From Gambelia wislizenii (lineage: Eukaryota; Chordata; Lepidosauria; Squamata; Crotaphytidae), in assembly GCA_030847615.1 (NCBI GenBank), contig JAUMIR010000002.1:236735809-236799808 (forward strand): a stretch of 64,000 nt of DNA. The letters are read 5' to 3'. The notes under the pieces are model-generated. The model saw nothing but the letters and a program-made list of their open reading frames with translations, ran no database searches and was not told the origin of the DNA. Positions 22,701-34,520 of this stretch are shown one piece after another. The first letter of the stretch is position 1. Each line of letters opens with the position of its first letter. Made by a program: the position numbers and the translations under genes.

Positions 22701-25700
22701 GGTTAGGCTTAGGGTTTAGGTAAGGGTTAGGGTTAAGGTTTAGGTTTAGGTTTAAGGGTTAGGTTTTGGTTTAGGGTTAGGGTTAGGGATAGGGATATTG
22801 TTAGGGTTAGGGCTTGGGCTAGGGGTAGGGCTAGGGCTACGGCTAGGGCAAGGGCTAGGGTAACAGTTAGGGTAAGGGTTGCGGTTAGGGTTAAGGGTAA
22901 GGGTTAGGGTTAGGATTAGGTTTAGAGCTAGGGCTAGGGTTAGGGCTAGGGTTAGGTTTAGGGTTGGGGTTAGGACTCTGGTTAGGTTTATGTTAGGTTT
23001 AGGTTTAGGGTTAGGGTCAGGGTAGGGGTTAGGGTTAAGGGTTAGGGTTAGGGTTAGGGTTAGGGTTAGGGCTAGGGTTACGGTTACGGTTAGGGTTAGG
23101 GTTAAGGCTAGGGCTAGGCCTAGGCCTACTGCTAGGGCGAGGGTTATGGTTAGGGTAAGGTTTATGTTAGAGTTCGTGTTGGGAATAGGGTTGGGAATAG
23201 GGTTACAGTTAGGGTAAGTGTGAGGGTGAGGTTTAAGGGTTAGATTTAGGGCTAGGGCTAGGGTTAGGGTTAGGGTTATGTTTAGGGGTAGGGGTAGGGG
23301 TAGGGTTAGCATTAGCATTAAGGTTTAGTGTTAGTGTTAGGGTTAATGTTAGGGTTAAGGTTAGGGTTAGGGTTAGGGTTAGTGTTAGTGTTAGGGGAAG
23401 GGTTAGGGTTAGGTTTCTGGTTAGGCTAGGGCTAGGATTAGTGTTAGGGTGAGCATTAGGTTAGGGTTATTGTTGGGAATAGGGTTAGGGTTACGGTTAG
23501 GGTTAGGGCTACGATTAGGGCTAGGGTTTGGTTTGTGTTAAGTTTAGGGTTAGGGTTAGAGTTAGGGTTAGGGTTACGCTTCAAGTTAGGGTTAGGGTTA
23601 GGGTAACGGTTAGGGTTCGGTTTACGTTTATGTTATGGTTATTGTTGGGAATAGGCTAAGGATTAGGGTTAGGATTTGGGTTAGGGTTAGGGTTAAGGGT
23701 TAGGGTTAGGATTAGCGTTAGGTTTAGATTTAGGGTTAGGTTAGTTTAGTTTTGGGAATAGATTTAGGATTACGTTGAGGATTAGGTTTAGGATTAGTGC
23801 TAGGGATATCGTTGGTGTTTGGGTTAAGGGTAGGGTTAGGGTTGGGGTTAGGTTGAGGGTTAGATTTAATGTTAGGGTTTGGGTTTAATCTTAGGGCCAG
23901 TGTGAGTGTAACAGTGAAGGGTAGGGTTAGGGTTAGGCTTAAATATCATGCTTAAGTTTAAGTTTGGTGTAAGGTTTATGGTGAGGGTTAGGGTTACGGT
24001 TACGGTTCAGGTTCGGGTTGGGGATGAAGTTGGGGTTAGGGTTAGGATTACAGTTAGGGTAACGGTTAGGTTTAGGGTTAGGGTTAGGGTTAGGGTTAGC
24101 TCTAGGTTTAGGTTTAGGTTTCTGTTTCGGGTGGGGGTTAGGGATAGTTTTAGGGTAGCGTAGGTTAGGTTAGTGTTGGGAATCGGGTTAGGAGTAAGGT
24201 TAGGGTTAGGCTTAGGGCTAGGTTTAGCATTAGGTTTAGGGTTAAGGCTAGGGTTACGGCTAGGGTTAGGTTTAGGGTTAGAGTTAGGGTCAGGGATAGG
24301 GTGAGGGTGAGGGTTAGGTTTAGGTTTAGGGCTAGGGTTTGGGCTAGGGCTAGGTGTGTGTTAAGTTTAGTTTTAGGGGAAGAATTAGAATTAGGTTTAT
24401 GCTTAGGGTTAGGCTTAGGCTTATGGTTAGGGTTAGCATTAGGGTTGGTGGTTAGGGTTAGTGTTAGGGATAGGGATAGGGTTTTATGTTAGGATTAGAG
24501 TTATGTTTACGTTTAGGTTACGGTTATTGTTGGGAATAGGCTAAGGATCAGGATTAGGATTAGGATTTGGGTTAGGGTTAGGGTTAGGGCTAGGGTCAGT
24601 GCTAGGGGTAGGTTTCTGTTAAGTTTAGGGATAGGGTTAGAGTTATGGTTAGGGTTAGGGTTAGGGACAGGAATAGGGTGAGGGTTAGGGTTAGAGTTAG
24701 GTTTTTGTTTATGTTACGGTTATTGTTGGGAATAGGCTAAGGATTAGGGTTAGAATTTAGGTTAGGGTTAGGGTTAGGGTTAGGGTTAGGGTAGGGTAGG
24801 GTTGGGAATAGGGTTAGGAGTAAGGTTAGTGTTAGTGTTAGGCTAGGGCTAGGTTTGTGTTACGTTTAGGGTTAGGGTGAGAGTTAGGGTTATGGTTCTG
24901 CTTAGAGTTAGGGTTAGAGTTAGGGTTAGGGATAGGGATAGGGTTAGGGTTAGGGTTAGAGTTAGGTTTATGTTTATGTTACTGTTATTGTTGGGATTAG
25001 GCTAAGGATTAGGATTTGGGTTAGGGTTAGGATTAAGGCTAGGGATAGGGCTAGAGCTATGGCTAGGTTTATGGTTACGGTTAGGGTTAAGGGACAGGAT
25101 TAGGGTTAGGTTCAGGTTTAGGGTTAGAATTAGGGTTAAGTTGAGGTTTAGGGTTAGGTTTTTGTTTAGGGTTAGGGTTAGGGTTATGGTTAATGTTAGA
25201 GTTAGGGCTACTGTTAGGCCGAGGGTTAGGTTTGTGTTAAGTTTAGGGTTAGGGTTAGAGTTAGGGTTACGCTTAGCGTTAGGGTTAGGGTTAGGGTTAG
25301 GGATAGGGTTAGTGTTAGGGTTAGGGATAGAGTTAGGTTTACATTTAGGTTACAGTTAATGTTGGGAATCGGCTAAGGATTAGGATTCAGATTTGGGTTA
25401 GGGTTAGGGTTAGGGCTAGGGCTAGGTTTGTATTAAATTTAGGGTTAGGGTAAGCGTTAGAGTTAGGGTTATGCTTAGAATTAGGGTTAGGGTTAGGGTT
25501 CAGTTTACATTTATATTACAGTTATTGTTGGGAATAGGCTAAGGATTAGGATTAGGATTTGGATTTGGGTTAGGGTTAGGCTAAAGGTTAGGGTTAGGGT
25601 TAGGGCTAGGGCTAGGGTTCGGGTTCGGGTTAGGGATAGAGTTAGTTTTACATTTAGGTTACTTTTATTGTTGGGAATAGGCTAAGGATTAGGATTAGGA

Positions 25701-28483
25701 TTTGGGTTTGGGTTAGGGTTAGGGTTAGGACTAGAGTTAGGGCTAGGGCTTGGTTTGTGTTAAGTTTATGGTTAGGGTAAGTGTTAGGGTTAGTGTTACG
25801 CTTAGTGTTAGGGTTAGGTTTAGGATTCAGTTCACGTTTATGTTTTGGTTATTGTTGGGAATCGGCTAAGGATTAGGATTAGAATTTGGGTTAGGGTTAG
25901 GTTTAGGTTTAACGGTTATGGTTAGGTTCAGCATTAAGTTTAGGGTAAGGTTAGTTTAGTGTTGTTAATAGAGTTAGGATTAGGTTCAGGATTAGGCTTA
26001 GTGTTAGGACGAGGCATCGCGTTGGTGTTTGGGTTTATGCTAGGGTTAAGGCTGGGGTTAGGGTTAGGGTTAGATTTAATGTTAGGATTAGGGTTAGTCT
26101 TAGCGCCAGTGTGAGTGTAACAGTGAAGGGTAGGGTTAGGCTTAGGCTTAAATATCATGCTTAAATTTACGTTTGGTATAAGGGTTAGGGTCAGCGTTAG
26201 GGTTACGGTTAGGGTTCGGGTTCGGGATGAAGTTGGGGTTAGCGTTAGGGTTACGGTTAGGGTTAGGGTTAATTTAGGGTTATGATGAGAGTTAGGTAAC
26301 TTTTACGGTTAGGGTTAGGGTTAAAGTTAGCGCTAGGTTTAGATTTAGGTTTGGGTTTGGGTTAGGGTTAGGTTGAGTGTTAGGGTTAGGGTTAGTGTTA
26401 GGGTTAGGGTCAGGGTCAGGGTTAGGGTTAGGCTTACGTTTAGATTTAGGTTTAGGGTTAGGATTAGGGTAGGGCTAGGGTTAGGGCTAGGGCTAGTTTT
26501 GTGTTAAGTTTAGGGTTAGGGTAAGAGTTAGGGTTAGGTTTAGGGTTAGGGTTAGGGCTAGGGCTAGTTTTGTGTTAAGTTTAGTGTTAGGGTAAGAGTT
26601 AGGGTTAGGTTTAGGGTTAGGGTTAGGGTTATAGTTATGGTTATGGTTAGGGTAATGGTTAGGGTTTGGGTTAGGGTTAGTGTTAGTGTTAGGGCTAGGG
26701 CTAGGTTTGTGTTAAGTTTAGGGTTAGGGTTAGAGTTTGGGTTAGGGTTACGCTTAGTGTTAGGATTAGGGTTAGGGATAGGAATAGGGTTAGTGTTAGG
26801 GTTTGGGATAGAGTTAGGTTTACATTTAAATTACGGTTATTGTTGGGAATAGGCTAAGGATTAGGATTAGGATTTGGCTTAGGGTTAGGGTTAGGGTTAG
26901 GGTTACGGCTAGGTTTGTGTTAGGGTTATGTTTAGAGTTACGGTTAGGGTTCAGTTTAGGGTTCGGTTTACGTTTATGTTACAGTTATTGTTGGGAATAG
27001 TCTAAGGATTAGGATTAGGATTTGGGTTAGGGTTAGGGTTAAGGGTTAGGTTTAGCGTTAGGTTTAGGGTTAGGTTAGTTTACTGTTGGGAACAGAGTTA
27101 GGATTAGGTTCATGATTAGGCTTAGGGTTAGGGCGAGGCATAGCGTTGGTGTTTGGGTTTAGGCTAGGGTTAGGGTAGGGTTAGGGTTAGGGTTAGGGTT
27201 AGTCTGAGAGCCAGTGTGAGTGTAACAGTGAAGGGTAGGGTTAGGCTTAAATATCATGATTAAATTTAAGTTTGATTCAAGGTTTCAGCTGAGGGTTATG
27301 GTTACGGTTATGGTTCAGGCTCGGGTTGGGGATGAAGTTGGGGTTCGTGTTAGGGTTACAGTTAGGGTTAGGGTTAATTTAGGATTAGGATTAGAGTTAG
27401 GGTAACGCTTACGCTTAGGGTTAGGGTTAGGGTTAAGGTTAGCGCTAGCTTTAGGTTTAGGTTTAGGTTTATGTTTAGGGTTGGTGTTAGTGTTAGGGTT
27501 AGGGTAGGGTAGGTTATGTTAGTGTTGGGAATCGGGGTAGGAGTAAGGTTAGGGTTAGGGATAAAGTTATCATTAGGGATAGGGTTAAGGCTAGGGTTAG
27601 GGTTAGGGTTAGGGTTAGGATTAAGGTTAGGGTCAGGGTCAGGGTCAGGGTTATGGTTAAAGTTAGGGTTATGGTTATGGTTATGGTTAGGGCTAGGGTT
27701 AGGGCTAGCGTTAGGGCTATGGCTAGGTTTCTGTTAAGTTTAGGGTTAGGGTTAGGGTTAGGGATAGGGATAGGGATAGGGTTAAGGTTAGGTTTAGGGT
27801 TAGAGTTAGGTTTTCGTTTAGGTTACGGTTGTTGTTGGGAATAGGCTAAGGATTCGGATTCGGATTTGGGTTAGGTTTAGTGCTAGGGTCAGTGCTAGGG
27901 CTAGGTTTCTGTTAAGTTTAGGTTTAGGGTTAGGGTTAGGGTTGGGTTAGGTTTGGGGGTTAGGGTTAGGGTTAGGGTTAGGTTAGGGTTAGGGATAGGA
28001 ATAGGGTGAGCGTTAGGGTTTTCGTTTATGTTACGGTTGGGAATAGGCTAAGGATTAGGATTAGGATTTGGGTTCGGGTTAGGTTTAGGGTTAAGGGTTA
28101 GGGTTAGGATTAGGATTAGGGTAAGGTTTAGGGTTAGGGTTACGGTTAGTTCTAGGGCTATGGCTAGGGTGAGGGTTAGGGTTAGGGTTAGGGTTAGGAC
28201 TAGGGATAGGAAAAGGGTTAGAGTTATGGTTAGAGTTAGGTTTTTGTTCATGTTACAGTTATTGTTGGGAATAGGCTAAGGATTAGGATTAGGATTTGGG
28301 CAAGGGTTAGGTTTAGGGTTAAAGGTTAGGGTTATTGTTAGGGTTAGGGTTAGGACTAGGGTTAGGCTAGGGCTACATTTGTGTTAAGTTTAGGGTTAGG
28401 GTAAGAGTTAGGGTTAGGGTTAGGGTTGGGGTTTAGGGTTCAGGTGAGGGTTAGGTATAGGTATAGGGATAGGAATAGGGGGA
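19766..28483 (+). repeat. Degenerate TTAGGG array with higher-order markers
   Basis: This is the continuation of the 12331 array after the L1. Up to about 22270 it shares landmarks with the left part (ggtgcaaaggagag at 20014-20027; 'ggttcaggtttggg'-type blocks near 20175, 20635, 21000 and 21650). From about 22300 another marker family takes over: 'ttgttgggaataggctaagg' and close variants recur more than ten times between about 23645 and 28260, typically 150-370 bases apart. A rarer block, 'gtgtgagtgtaacagtgaag' followed by 'aaatatcatg', occurs near 23900, 26110 and 27218. The arrays are therefore built from long amplified units. No gene is present; open frames here are artefacts of the hexamer period. 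Confidence 0.93.
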
Positions 28484-31400
28484 GTTTGGGGAGAAGTTCC
28501 GATCGTCCCCACACAGCGCAGAGATGGGGGTTTCTATTCAGTTTGGGAGGAGTTCCCATCATCCCGACACAGCACAGATATGGGAGTTTCTCTTCAGCTT
28601 CGGCAACAGTTCCCATCGTCCCGACACAGCACAGATATGCGGGTTTATATTCAGTTTGGGCAGCACTTCCCATCATCCCCACATAGAGCAGAGATGGGGA
28701 TTTTTCTTCAGTTTGGGGAGCAGTTCCCATCATCCCCACACAGTGCAGAGAATGGGGTTTCTATTCAGTTTGGGCAGCACTTCCCATTGTCCACACACAG
28801 CACAGAGATGGGGTTCTATTCAGTTTGGGGAGCAGTTCCCATCATCCCCACACAGCACAGAGATTGGGGTTTCTCTTCAGTTTGGGCAGCAGTTCCCATC
28901 ATCCCCACACAGCACAGAGATGGGGGTTTCTCTCCACTTTGGGCAGCAGTTCCCATCATCCCCACACAGCGCAGAGATGGGGGTTTCTCTCCACTTTGGG
29001 CAGCAGTTCCCATCGTCCCCACACAATGCAGGCATAGCGGTCTCTATACAGTTTGGGCAGCAGTTCCCATCGTCCCCACACAGCACAGAGATGGGGCTGT
29101 CTATTCAGTTGGGGAGCAGTTTCCATCATCCCCACACAGCACAGAGATAGGGGTTTTTATTCAGTTCGGTGAGCAGTTCCCATCGTCCCCACACAGCATA
29201 GAGATGGGGGTTTCTATTCAGTTTGGGGAGCAGTTCCCATTGTCCCAACACAGCGCAGAGATTGGGGTTTCTACTCAGTTTGGGCAGCAATTCCCATCGT
29301 CCCCACACAGCGCAGACATGGCGGTCGCTATTCAGTTTGGGCAGCAGTTCCCATCGTCCCCACACAGCGCAGAGATGGGGTTTTCTATTCAGTTTGGGGA
29401 GCAGTTCCCAGTATCCCCACACAGCGCAGAGATGGGGGTTTCTCTTCAGTTTGGGGAGCAGTTCCCATCATCCCCACACAGTGCAGAGATTGGGGTTTCT
29501 ATACAGTTATGGCAGCAGTTCCCATCGTCCCCACAAAGCACAGAGATGGGGGTTTCTATTCAGTTTCGGCAGCACTTCCCATTGTCCCCACACAGCAGAG
29601 AGATTGGGGCTTCTATTCAGTTTGGGTAGGAGTTCCCATCGTCCCCACACAGTGCAGAGACTGAGGTTTCTATTCAGTTTGGGCAGCGGTTCCCATCGTC
29701 CCGACACAGCCCAGAGATTAGGGCTCCTATTCAGTTTGGGTAAAGTCCCATCGTTCCCACACAGCGCAGAGATGAGGGTTTCTGTTCAGTTTTGGGAGCA
29801 GTTCCCATTGTCCCCACACAGCACAGAGATTGGGGCTTCTATTCAGTTTGGGCAGCGATTCCCATCGTCCCCACACAGCGTAGAGATGGGGGGTTCTATC
29901 CAGTTTGGGCAGCAGTTCCCATCATCCCCACACAGCGCCGAGATGGCGGTTTCTCTTCACTTTGGGCAGCAGTTCCCATCGTCAACACACAGCACAGAGA
30001 TTGGGGTTTCTATTCAGTTGGGGAGCAGTTCCCATCGTCCGAACACAGCACAGAGATGGGGGTTTCTATTCAGTTTGGGCAGCGGTTCCCATCATCCCCA
30101 CACAGCGTAGAGATGGGGGTTTCTATTCAGTTTCGGGAGCAGTTCCCATCGTCCCTACACAGCGCAGAGATTGGGGTTTTTACTCAGTTTGGGCAGCAGT
30201 TCCCATCGTCCCCACAGCGCAGAGAGGGGGTTTCTATTCAGTTTGGGGAGCAGTTCCCATCATCCCTACACAGAGCAGAGATGGGGGTTTCTCTTCACTT
30301 TGGGCAGCAGTTCTCATCGTCCCCACACAGCGCAGACGTGGCGGTCGCTATTCAGTTTGGGCAGCAGTTCCCATCGTCCCCACACAGCGCAGAGATGGGG
30401 GTTTCTATTCAGTTTGGGGAGCAGTTCCCATCGTCCCCACACAGTGCAGAGACTGGGGTTTCTATACAGTTTGGGCAGTAGTTCCCATCGTCCCCACACA
30501 GCACAGAGATGGGGGTTTCTATTCAGTTTGGGCAGCACTTCCCATTGTCCCCACACAGCAGAGAGATTTGGGCTTCTATTCAGTTTGGGTAGTAGTTCCC
30601 ATCCTCCTCACACAGTGCAGAGATTGAGGTTTCTATTCAGTTTGGGCAGCTGTTCCCATCGTCCCCACACAGCACAGAGATTGGGGCTCCTATTCAATTT
30701 GGGTAAAGTTCCCATCGTTCCCACACAGCGCAGAGATGGGGGTTTCTATTCAGTTTTGGGAGCAGTTCCATTGTCCCCACAGAGCACAGAGATTGGTGCT
30801 TGTATTTAGTTTCGGCAGCAGTTCCGATCATCCCCACACAACGCAGAGATAGGGGTTTCTATTCAGATTGGACAGCAGTACACATCGTCCCCACACAGCA
30901 CAGATCTAGGGTTTTTCATTCAGTTTGGGAAGCAGTTCCCACCGTCCCCACACAGTGCAGAGATTGGGGATTCTACTCAGTTTGGTCAGCAGTTCCCATC
31001 ATCCATACGCAGCGCAGATATGGGGGTTTCTATTCAGTTTGGGCAGCAGTTCCCATCGTCTGCACACAGCGCAGAGATGGGAGTTACTATTCAGTTTGGG
31101 GAGTAGTTCCCATCCTCCACACACAGCGCAGAGATGGGGTTTCTCTTCAGTTTGGGGAGCAGTTCCCATCGTCCGAACACAGCACAGAGATGGGGGTTTC
31201 TATTCAGTTTGGGCAGCGGTTCCCATCCTCCACACACAGCGCAGAGATGGGGTTTCTCTTCAGTTTGGGGAGCAGTTCCCATCGTCCCCACACAGTGCAG
31301 AGTTTGGGGTTTCTACTGATTTGTGCAGCAGTTCCCATCGTGCCCACACAGCACAGAGATGGGTTTTACTATTCATTTTGGGGAGCAGTTCCTATCATCC

Positions 31401-31543
31401 CCCCACACAGCACAGCGATTGGGGTTTCTATTCAGTTTGGGCAGCAGTTCCCATCGTCCCCACACAGCACAGAGATGGGGCTTTCTCTTCATTTTGGAGA
31501 GAATTTCCCATCGTCGCCACAAAGCACAGAGATGCGGGTTTCT
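28484..31543 (+). repeat. 57-bp minisatellite, block 1 (about 54 units by length)
   Basis: The unit codes, in one frame, MGVSIQFGEQFPSSPHSAE, which is 19 codons or 57 bases. It contains 'gagatgggggtttctatt' followed by 'cagtttggggagcagttccc' and a 'catcgtccccacacagc' part. Because 57 is a multiple of three, frames stay open for hundreds of codons on both strands. Units vary at fixed positions (gcgcag/gcacag, ctattc/ctcttc, ggggag/gggcag). A block with the unusual words 'gggtaaagt' and 'gcggtcgctattc' is repeated about 960-1020 bases apart, a higher-order unit of about 17 monomers. The left edge joins the TTAGGG array without a spacer. The right edge is the L1 target-site duplication. Confidence 0.95.
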
Positions 31544-33367
31544 GACTTCCGGTCGGCAACGCGGCTGCGAACGGACGCAGGCAGCTCAGCGGGAGCAGCT
31601 TTGGCGTTCGCTAGACAGAAGAAGTCCTGACAATATTATTATTGGTGTCAGGAGAGCTTCTCCCTGGTGAAAGGGGGAGCAGAGTGGGCTCGTCAAGGGT
31701 CATTCCAGCGACCAGTGTCCTGTCCCTTTGCTCAAAGGTGAAGGGCAGAGCACAGGAGGCTGACGGAGCATCAGAGCCGGCAACGCTTCTGCCTAGTACC
31801 CCCTTCAAGGGGACATAGCAGCCTCACCGACTTTTTAAAAAAGCGAAGAAACAATGAACTTACAGCCGAAGTAGAAACGAAACGTTGGGAGTCTGAATTC
31901 AGAAACTCTTTCATGGTGGAGCTATACATACGTGAGGCGGAAGAAGAGTGGTAGAGAGTAATAGGCGAGGAGAAGAAGGAGGAGGAGGAGGCGAGGAGAA
32001 GAAGGGAGAGGCGAGGCGGAGGGCTACCCAGAGAACAACAGCGACGGAGACGGAGACTGGAATAGAAGGGAAGACGGAGCGACTGCATGAGTGAGAAAGA
32101 CTGAGTGAGAGGAAAGCGGCTCGGGAAGAAGTAGTTTTACGAGGAGGGAGAAAGAAGGAAAGGAAAGGAAGACCCCGAGATTCTAGATAACTGAGAACTG
32201 AGAAAGCTGAGAGCGGATTGAGAAAGGGTAAAGATACGGAGCGGAACGGAGCGGATTGGACCGGAGTAGAGGAATAGAGGAGAGAAGGTCGGAGCCGTGT
32301 GGAAGGGTCTTGAGGAACGCGAGGGACGTGAGGAACGAAAGAAAATAATACAATAAAGAAGAAAGAGACAATTGGGGGTTCCTTGCCTAGAGAGTAAGCC
32401 CCGGAGCATAATTAAGAAATAAGATACTGATGATAAGAGGAGGAAAGGGGTAAAAGAGATTGAGTGGAAATTGGAAAGAAGGAAAGGACGCTAAAGAGAG
32501 AGGCATAAGGAAAGTTTGGAGAAGGTGTAAGCGACGAAGCCTGTAAGGCGTAAGTGACGAAGCTTAGTTTTTTTTATTGTTTTTTGTTTGGAGAGAGAAG
32601 CGTGAGAGAAATAACTATTAACACAAATTGTGACTGTATGACTTACTTGAAGTGACTGAGATAAAACCCTCCTATGGACTGTTTGGAAATAAGAGGAGGA
32701 GAAAGAACTGGAAAGATCTAACATACTACCGGGAATCTTATTGGGAAAATAGAGAGAAACGGACTCTCAAAGATTTAGTGATAGAGTAGAAACTTGAAAT
32801 TCATTAACATTGGAAATCAAATACAAGAGGGGAAGAGGAAGGAGAGGGCTTAAAAGGTATCTAGAAAAGAAGTGTGTGTGGAAAACCAAACTGCTCCCTC
32901 CCTGACCCCTGATCCCTGATCCCCACTATGACTAAAGCTATAAATTGAGGACTGTATAGGAAGTAACTAATAACTAATGAGTTTTGTGGGTGAAACCTGG
33001 CTATCATAAAAAAACGGTTCTGAAATTGGTGGAGGGAATATTGAGAATATTAAATATATTAAGTATAAGCAATTCAGTCTATATAATATTCTGGAGATAT
33101 TGTATGCTGCATTGTATATAATATATAATTGGTGTAACTTATAAGTAGCGTATGCACATATTTGCGATAGATAAATCTCTTGTAACACGCAAATAACTTG
33201 ATATGCATCACAGGAAGATATAAATTATATATTTGTGTAGTATATAAATTGCAATACAGAAATTTGGTTATAAAGGAGAACCTACAGAATATATAAATAG
33301 ACAAACTATTTTTTTTTTAAGCATCTCCAAATAGAAATAAGTAATTTTGTCTACTTCGGAAGACGCC
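31544..33367 (+). promoter_or_regulatory. L1 5' UTR, presumed internal promoter region
   Basis: This leader of 1.8 kb starts gacttccggtcggcaac and has a GC-rich first 250 bases, then long purine-rich stretches of GAGGA and AAGA type near 31930-32480, then AT-rich sequence. L1 elements carry an internal RNA polymerase II promoter in the 5' UTR; placing it in the GC-rich start here is by analogy. The same opening words (gacttctggttggcaa) occur on the minus strand at 56637, marking the start of another L1-like unit. Open frames on the minus strand of this region have no recognisable domain. Confidence 0.6.
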
Positions 33368-34462
33368 ATGCCGGTTAAAAAAAATACACAACCACAAATC
33401 CAGACCTTAACGACAAGACGTCATTCAATAGAAATGCCTGAGATTCAGCAAACGTTAATACAGGAATTTAAAAAACTTAGGCAAGAAATGATATCAGAAA
33501 TGAAAGAGATGAGGAAAGATGTGAAGAAGGAATTAGATGAGTTTGGAAAGAAACTGGACAAGATAGCGACTGACGTAGAGAACTTAAGTGGAGAAGTAGA
33601 GGAGCTTCAGAAAAAGTCAAAGAAATTGGAGAAAACAACGGAAGAAATAATTCTAGAGCAGGCACAGAATCGAGAAAGAAACCTAGAAGTACAATTGAAA
33701 CTAAGAGAGAACTGTTTGAAATTAAGAGGGTTGATAGAGATGGAAAATGAAAACCTATATGAAAGGATCTTACCAAGCTTAGCTGACTATATTAAACTTC
33801 CCTATGAAAGGATGGAATTTGAGGTTGACAGAATTTTTAGAATTAGCTCGAAGATTGCCAAACAAAGGATGCTCCCCCGAGATATTGTTATATATTTCAC
33901 TAGGGGGAAGATTAAAGATCAAATTCTACAAGAAAATTTTGAATCCAAGCTAATGATAGAAGATTGTGAAATCGAGATATATAAGGATATTCCTCCGCAA
34001 ATATTAAAGAAAAGGAAGGAGTATCAATTTATTATTTCTAAACTACGGAGGAAAGACATTCAATATAGATGGGAAAAAGTAGAAGGCATAACAGTCACGT
34101 ATAATCAGAAAAAATATAGACTAAACACGGTAAAAAAAGCAAAAGATTTCATGGTAAAATTCAAGAAAGATTTTGGAGACAGAGAACAAAGGACAACAAA
34201 TAATAATGAAGAAGCAAATCCCCCAAAAGAAGGCCTGGAGGAGATGGGGGAAAAGCAAATAGAGGAGATTGAGAAAATGAGAGGGAGTAAAGAAGGTGAA
34301 GAAAGAGAGTTAGAAAGAAAGGATGACAGTGAAGGAGAAGGAGAACTGGAGTTAGAGGAAAACGAAGAAGGAGAAGACGTTGGAGATATAGAAAGTGAGG
34401 AAGGATCATTGGAAGAGGCTGAAAAGGATGAAAACCAGGAAGAGGAAACAGACACTAGCTAA
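33368..34462 (+). CDS. L1 ORF1 protein (364 aa, RNA-binding chaperone)
   Basis: The protein is expected to form trimers, bind the element RNA and help target-primed reverse transcription in the L1 ribonucleoprotein. The ATG at 33368 is chosen because the open frame upstream to 33347 contains only a TTG. Residues about 20-105 are rich in Glu, Lys and Leu in a heptad-like pattern, fitting a coiled coil. LRENCLKLRGLIE opens the RRM-like domain, followed by LPRDIVIYF. EIYKDIPPQILKKRKEY marks the C-terminal nucleic-acid-binding domain, with YRW and a TVKKAKDF segment. The last ~90 residues form a strongly acidic Glu-rich tail, which many mammalian ORF1 proteins lack. The reading frame has no stop or frameshift. 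It lies 58 bases upstream of ORF2, in a different frame. Confidence 0.92.
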   Translation: MPVKKNTQPQIQTLTTRRHSIEMPEIQQTLIQEFKKLRQEMISEMKEMRKDVKKELDEFGKKLDKIATDVENLSGEVEELQKKSKKLEKTTEEIILEQAQNRERNLEVQLKLRENCLKLRGLIEMENENLYERILPSLADYIKLPYERMEFEVDRIFRISSKIAKQRMLPRDIVIYFTRGKIKDQILQENFESKLMIEDCEIEIYKDIPPQILKKRKEYQFIISKLRRKDIQYRWEKVEGITVTYNQKKYRLNTVKKAKDFMVKFKKDFGDREQRTTNNNEEANPPKEGLEEMGEKQIEEIEKMRGSKEGEERELERKDDSEGEGELELEENEEGEDVGDIESEEGSLEEAEKDENQEEETDTS

Positions 34463-34520
34463 AGAGGTGATCAATTAAAAACAATATATAAATATAATAG
34501 TATTTAAATAAATAGTAAAA

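Noticed and set aside
2931..28483. Active terminal telomere
   Set aside because: Nearly every hexamer is mutated, higher-order units are present, and non-telomeric sequence lies on both sides; this is interstitial or subtelomeric repeat.
33347..33367. Upstream start of L1 ORF1 at 33347
   Set aside because: The codon there is TTG, not ATG; the first ATG in frame is at 33368 and gives a normal ORF1 start.
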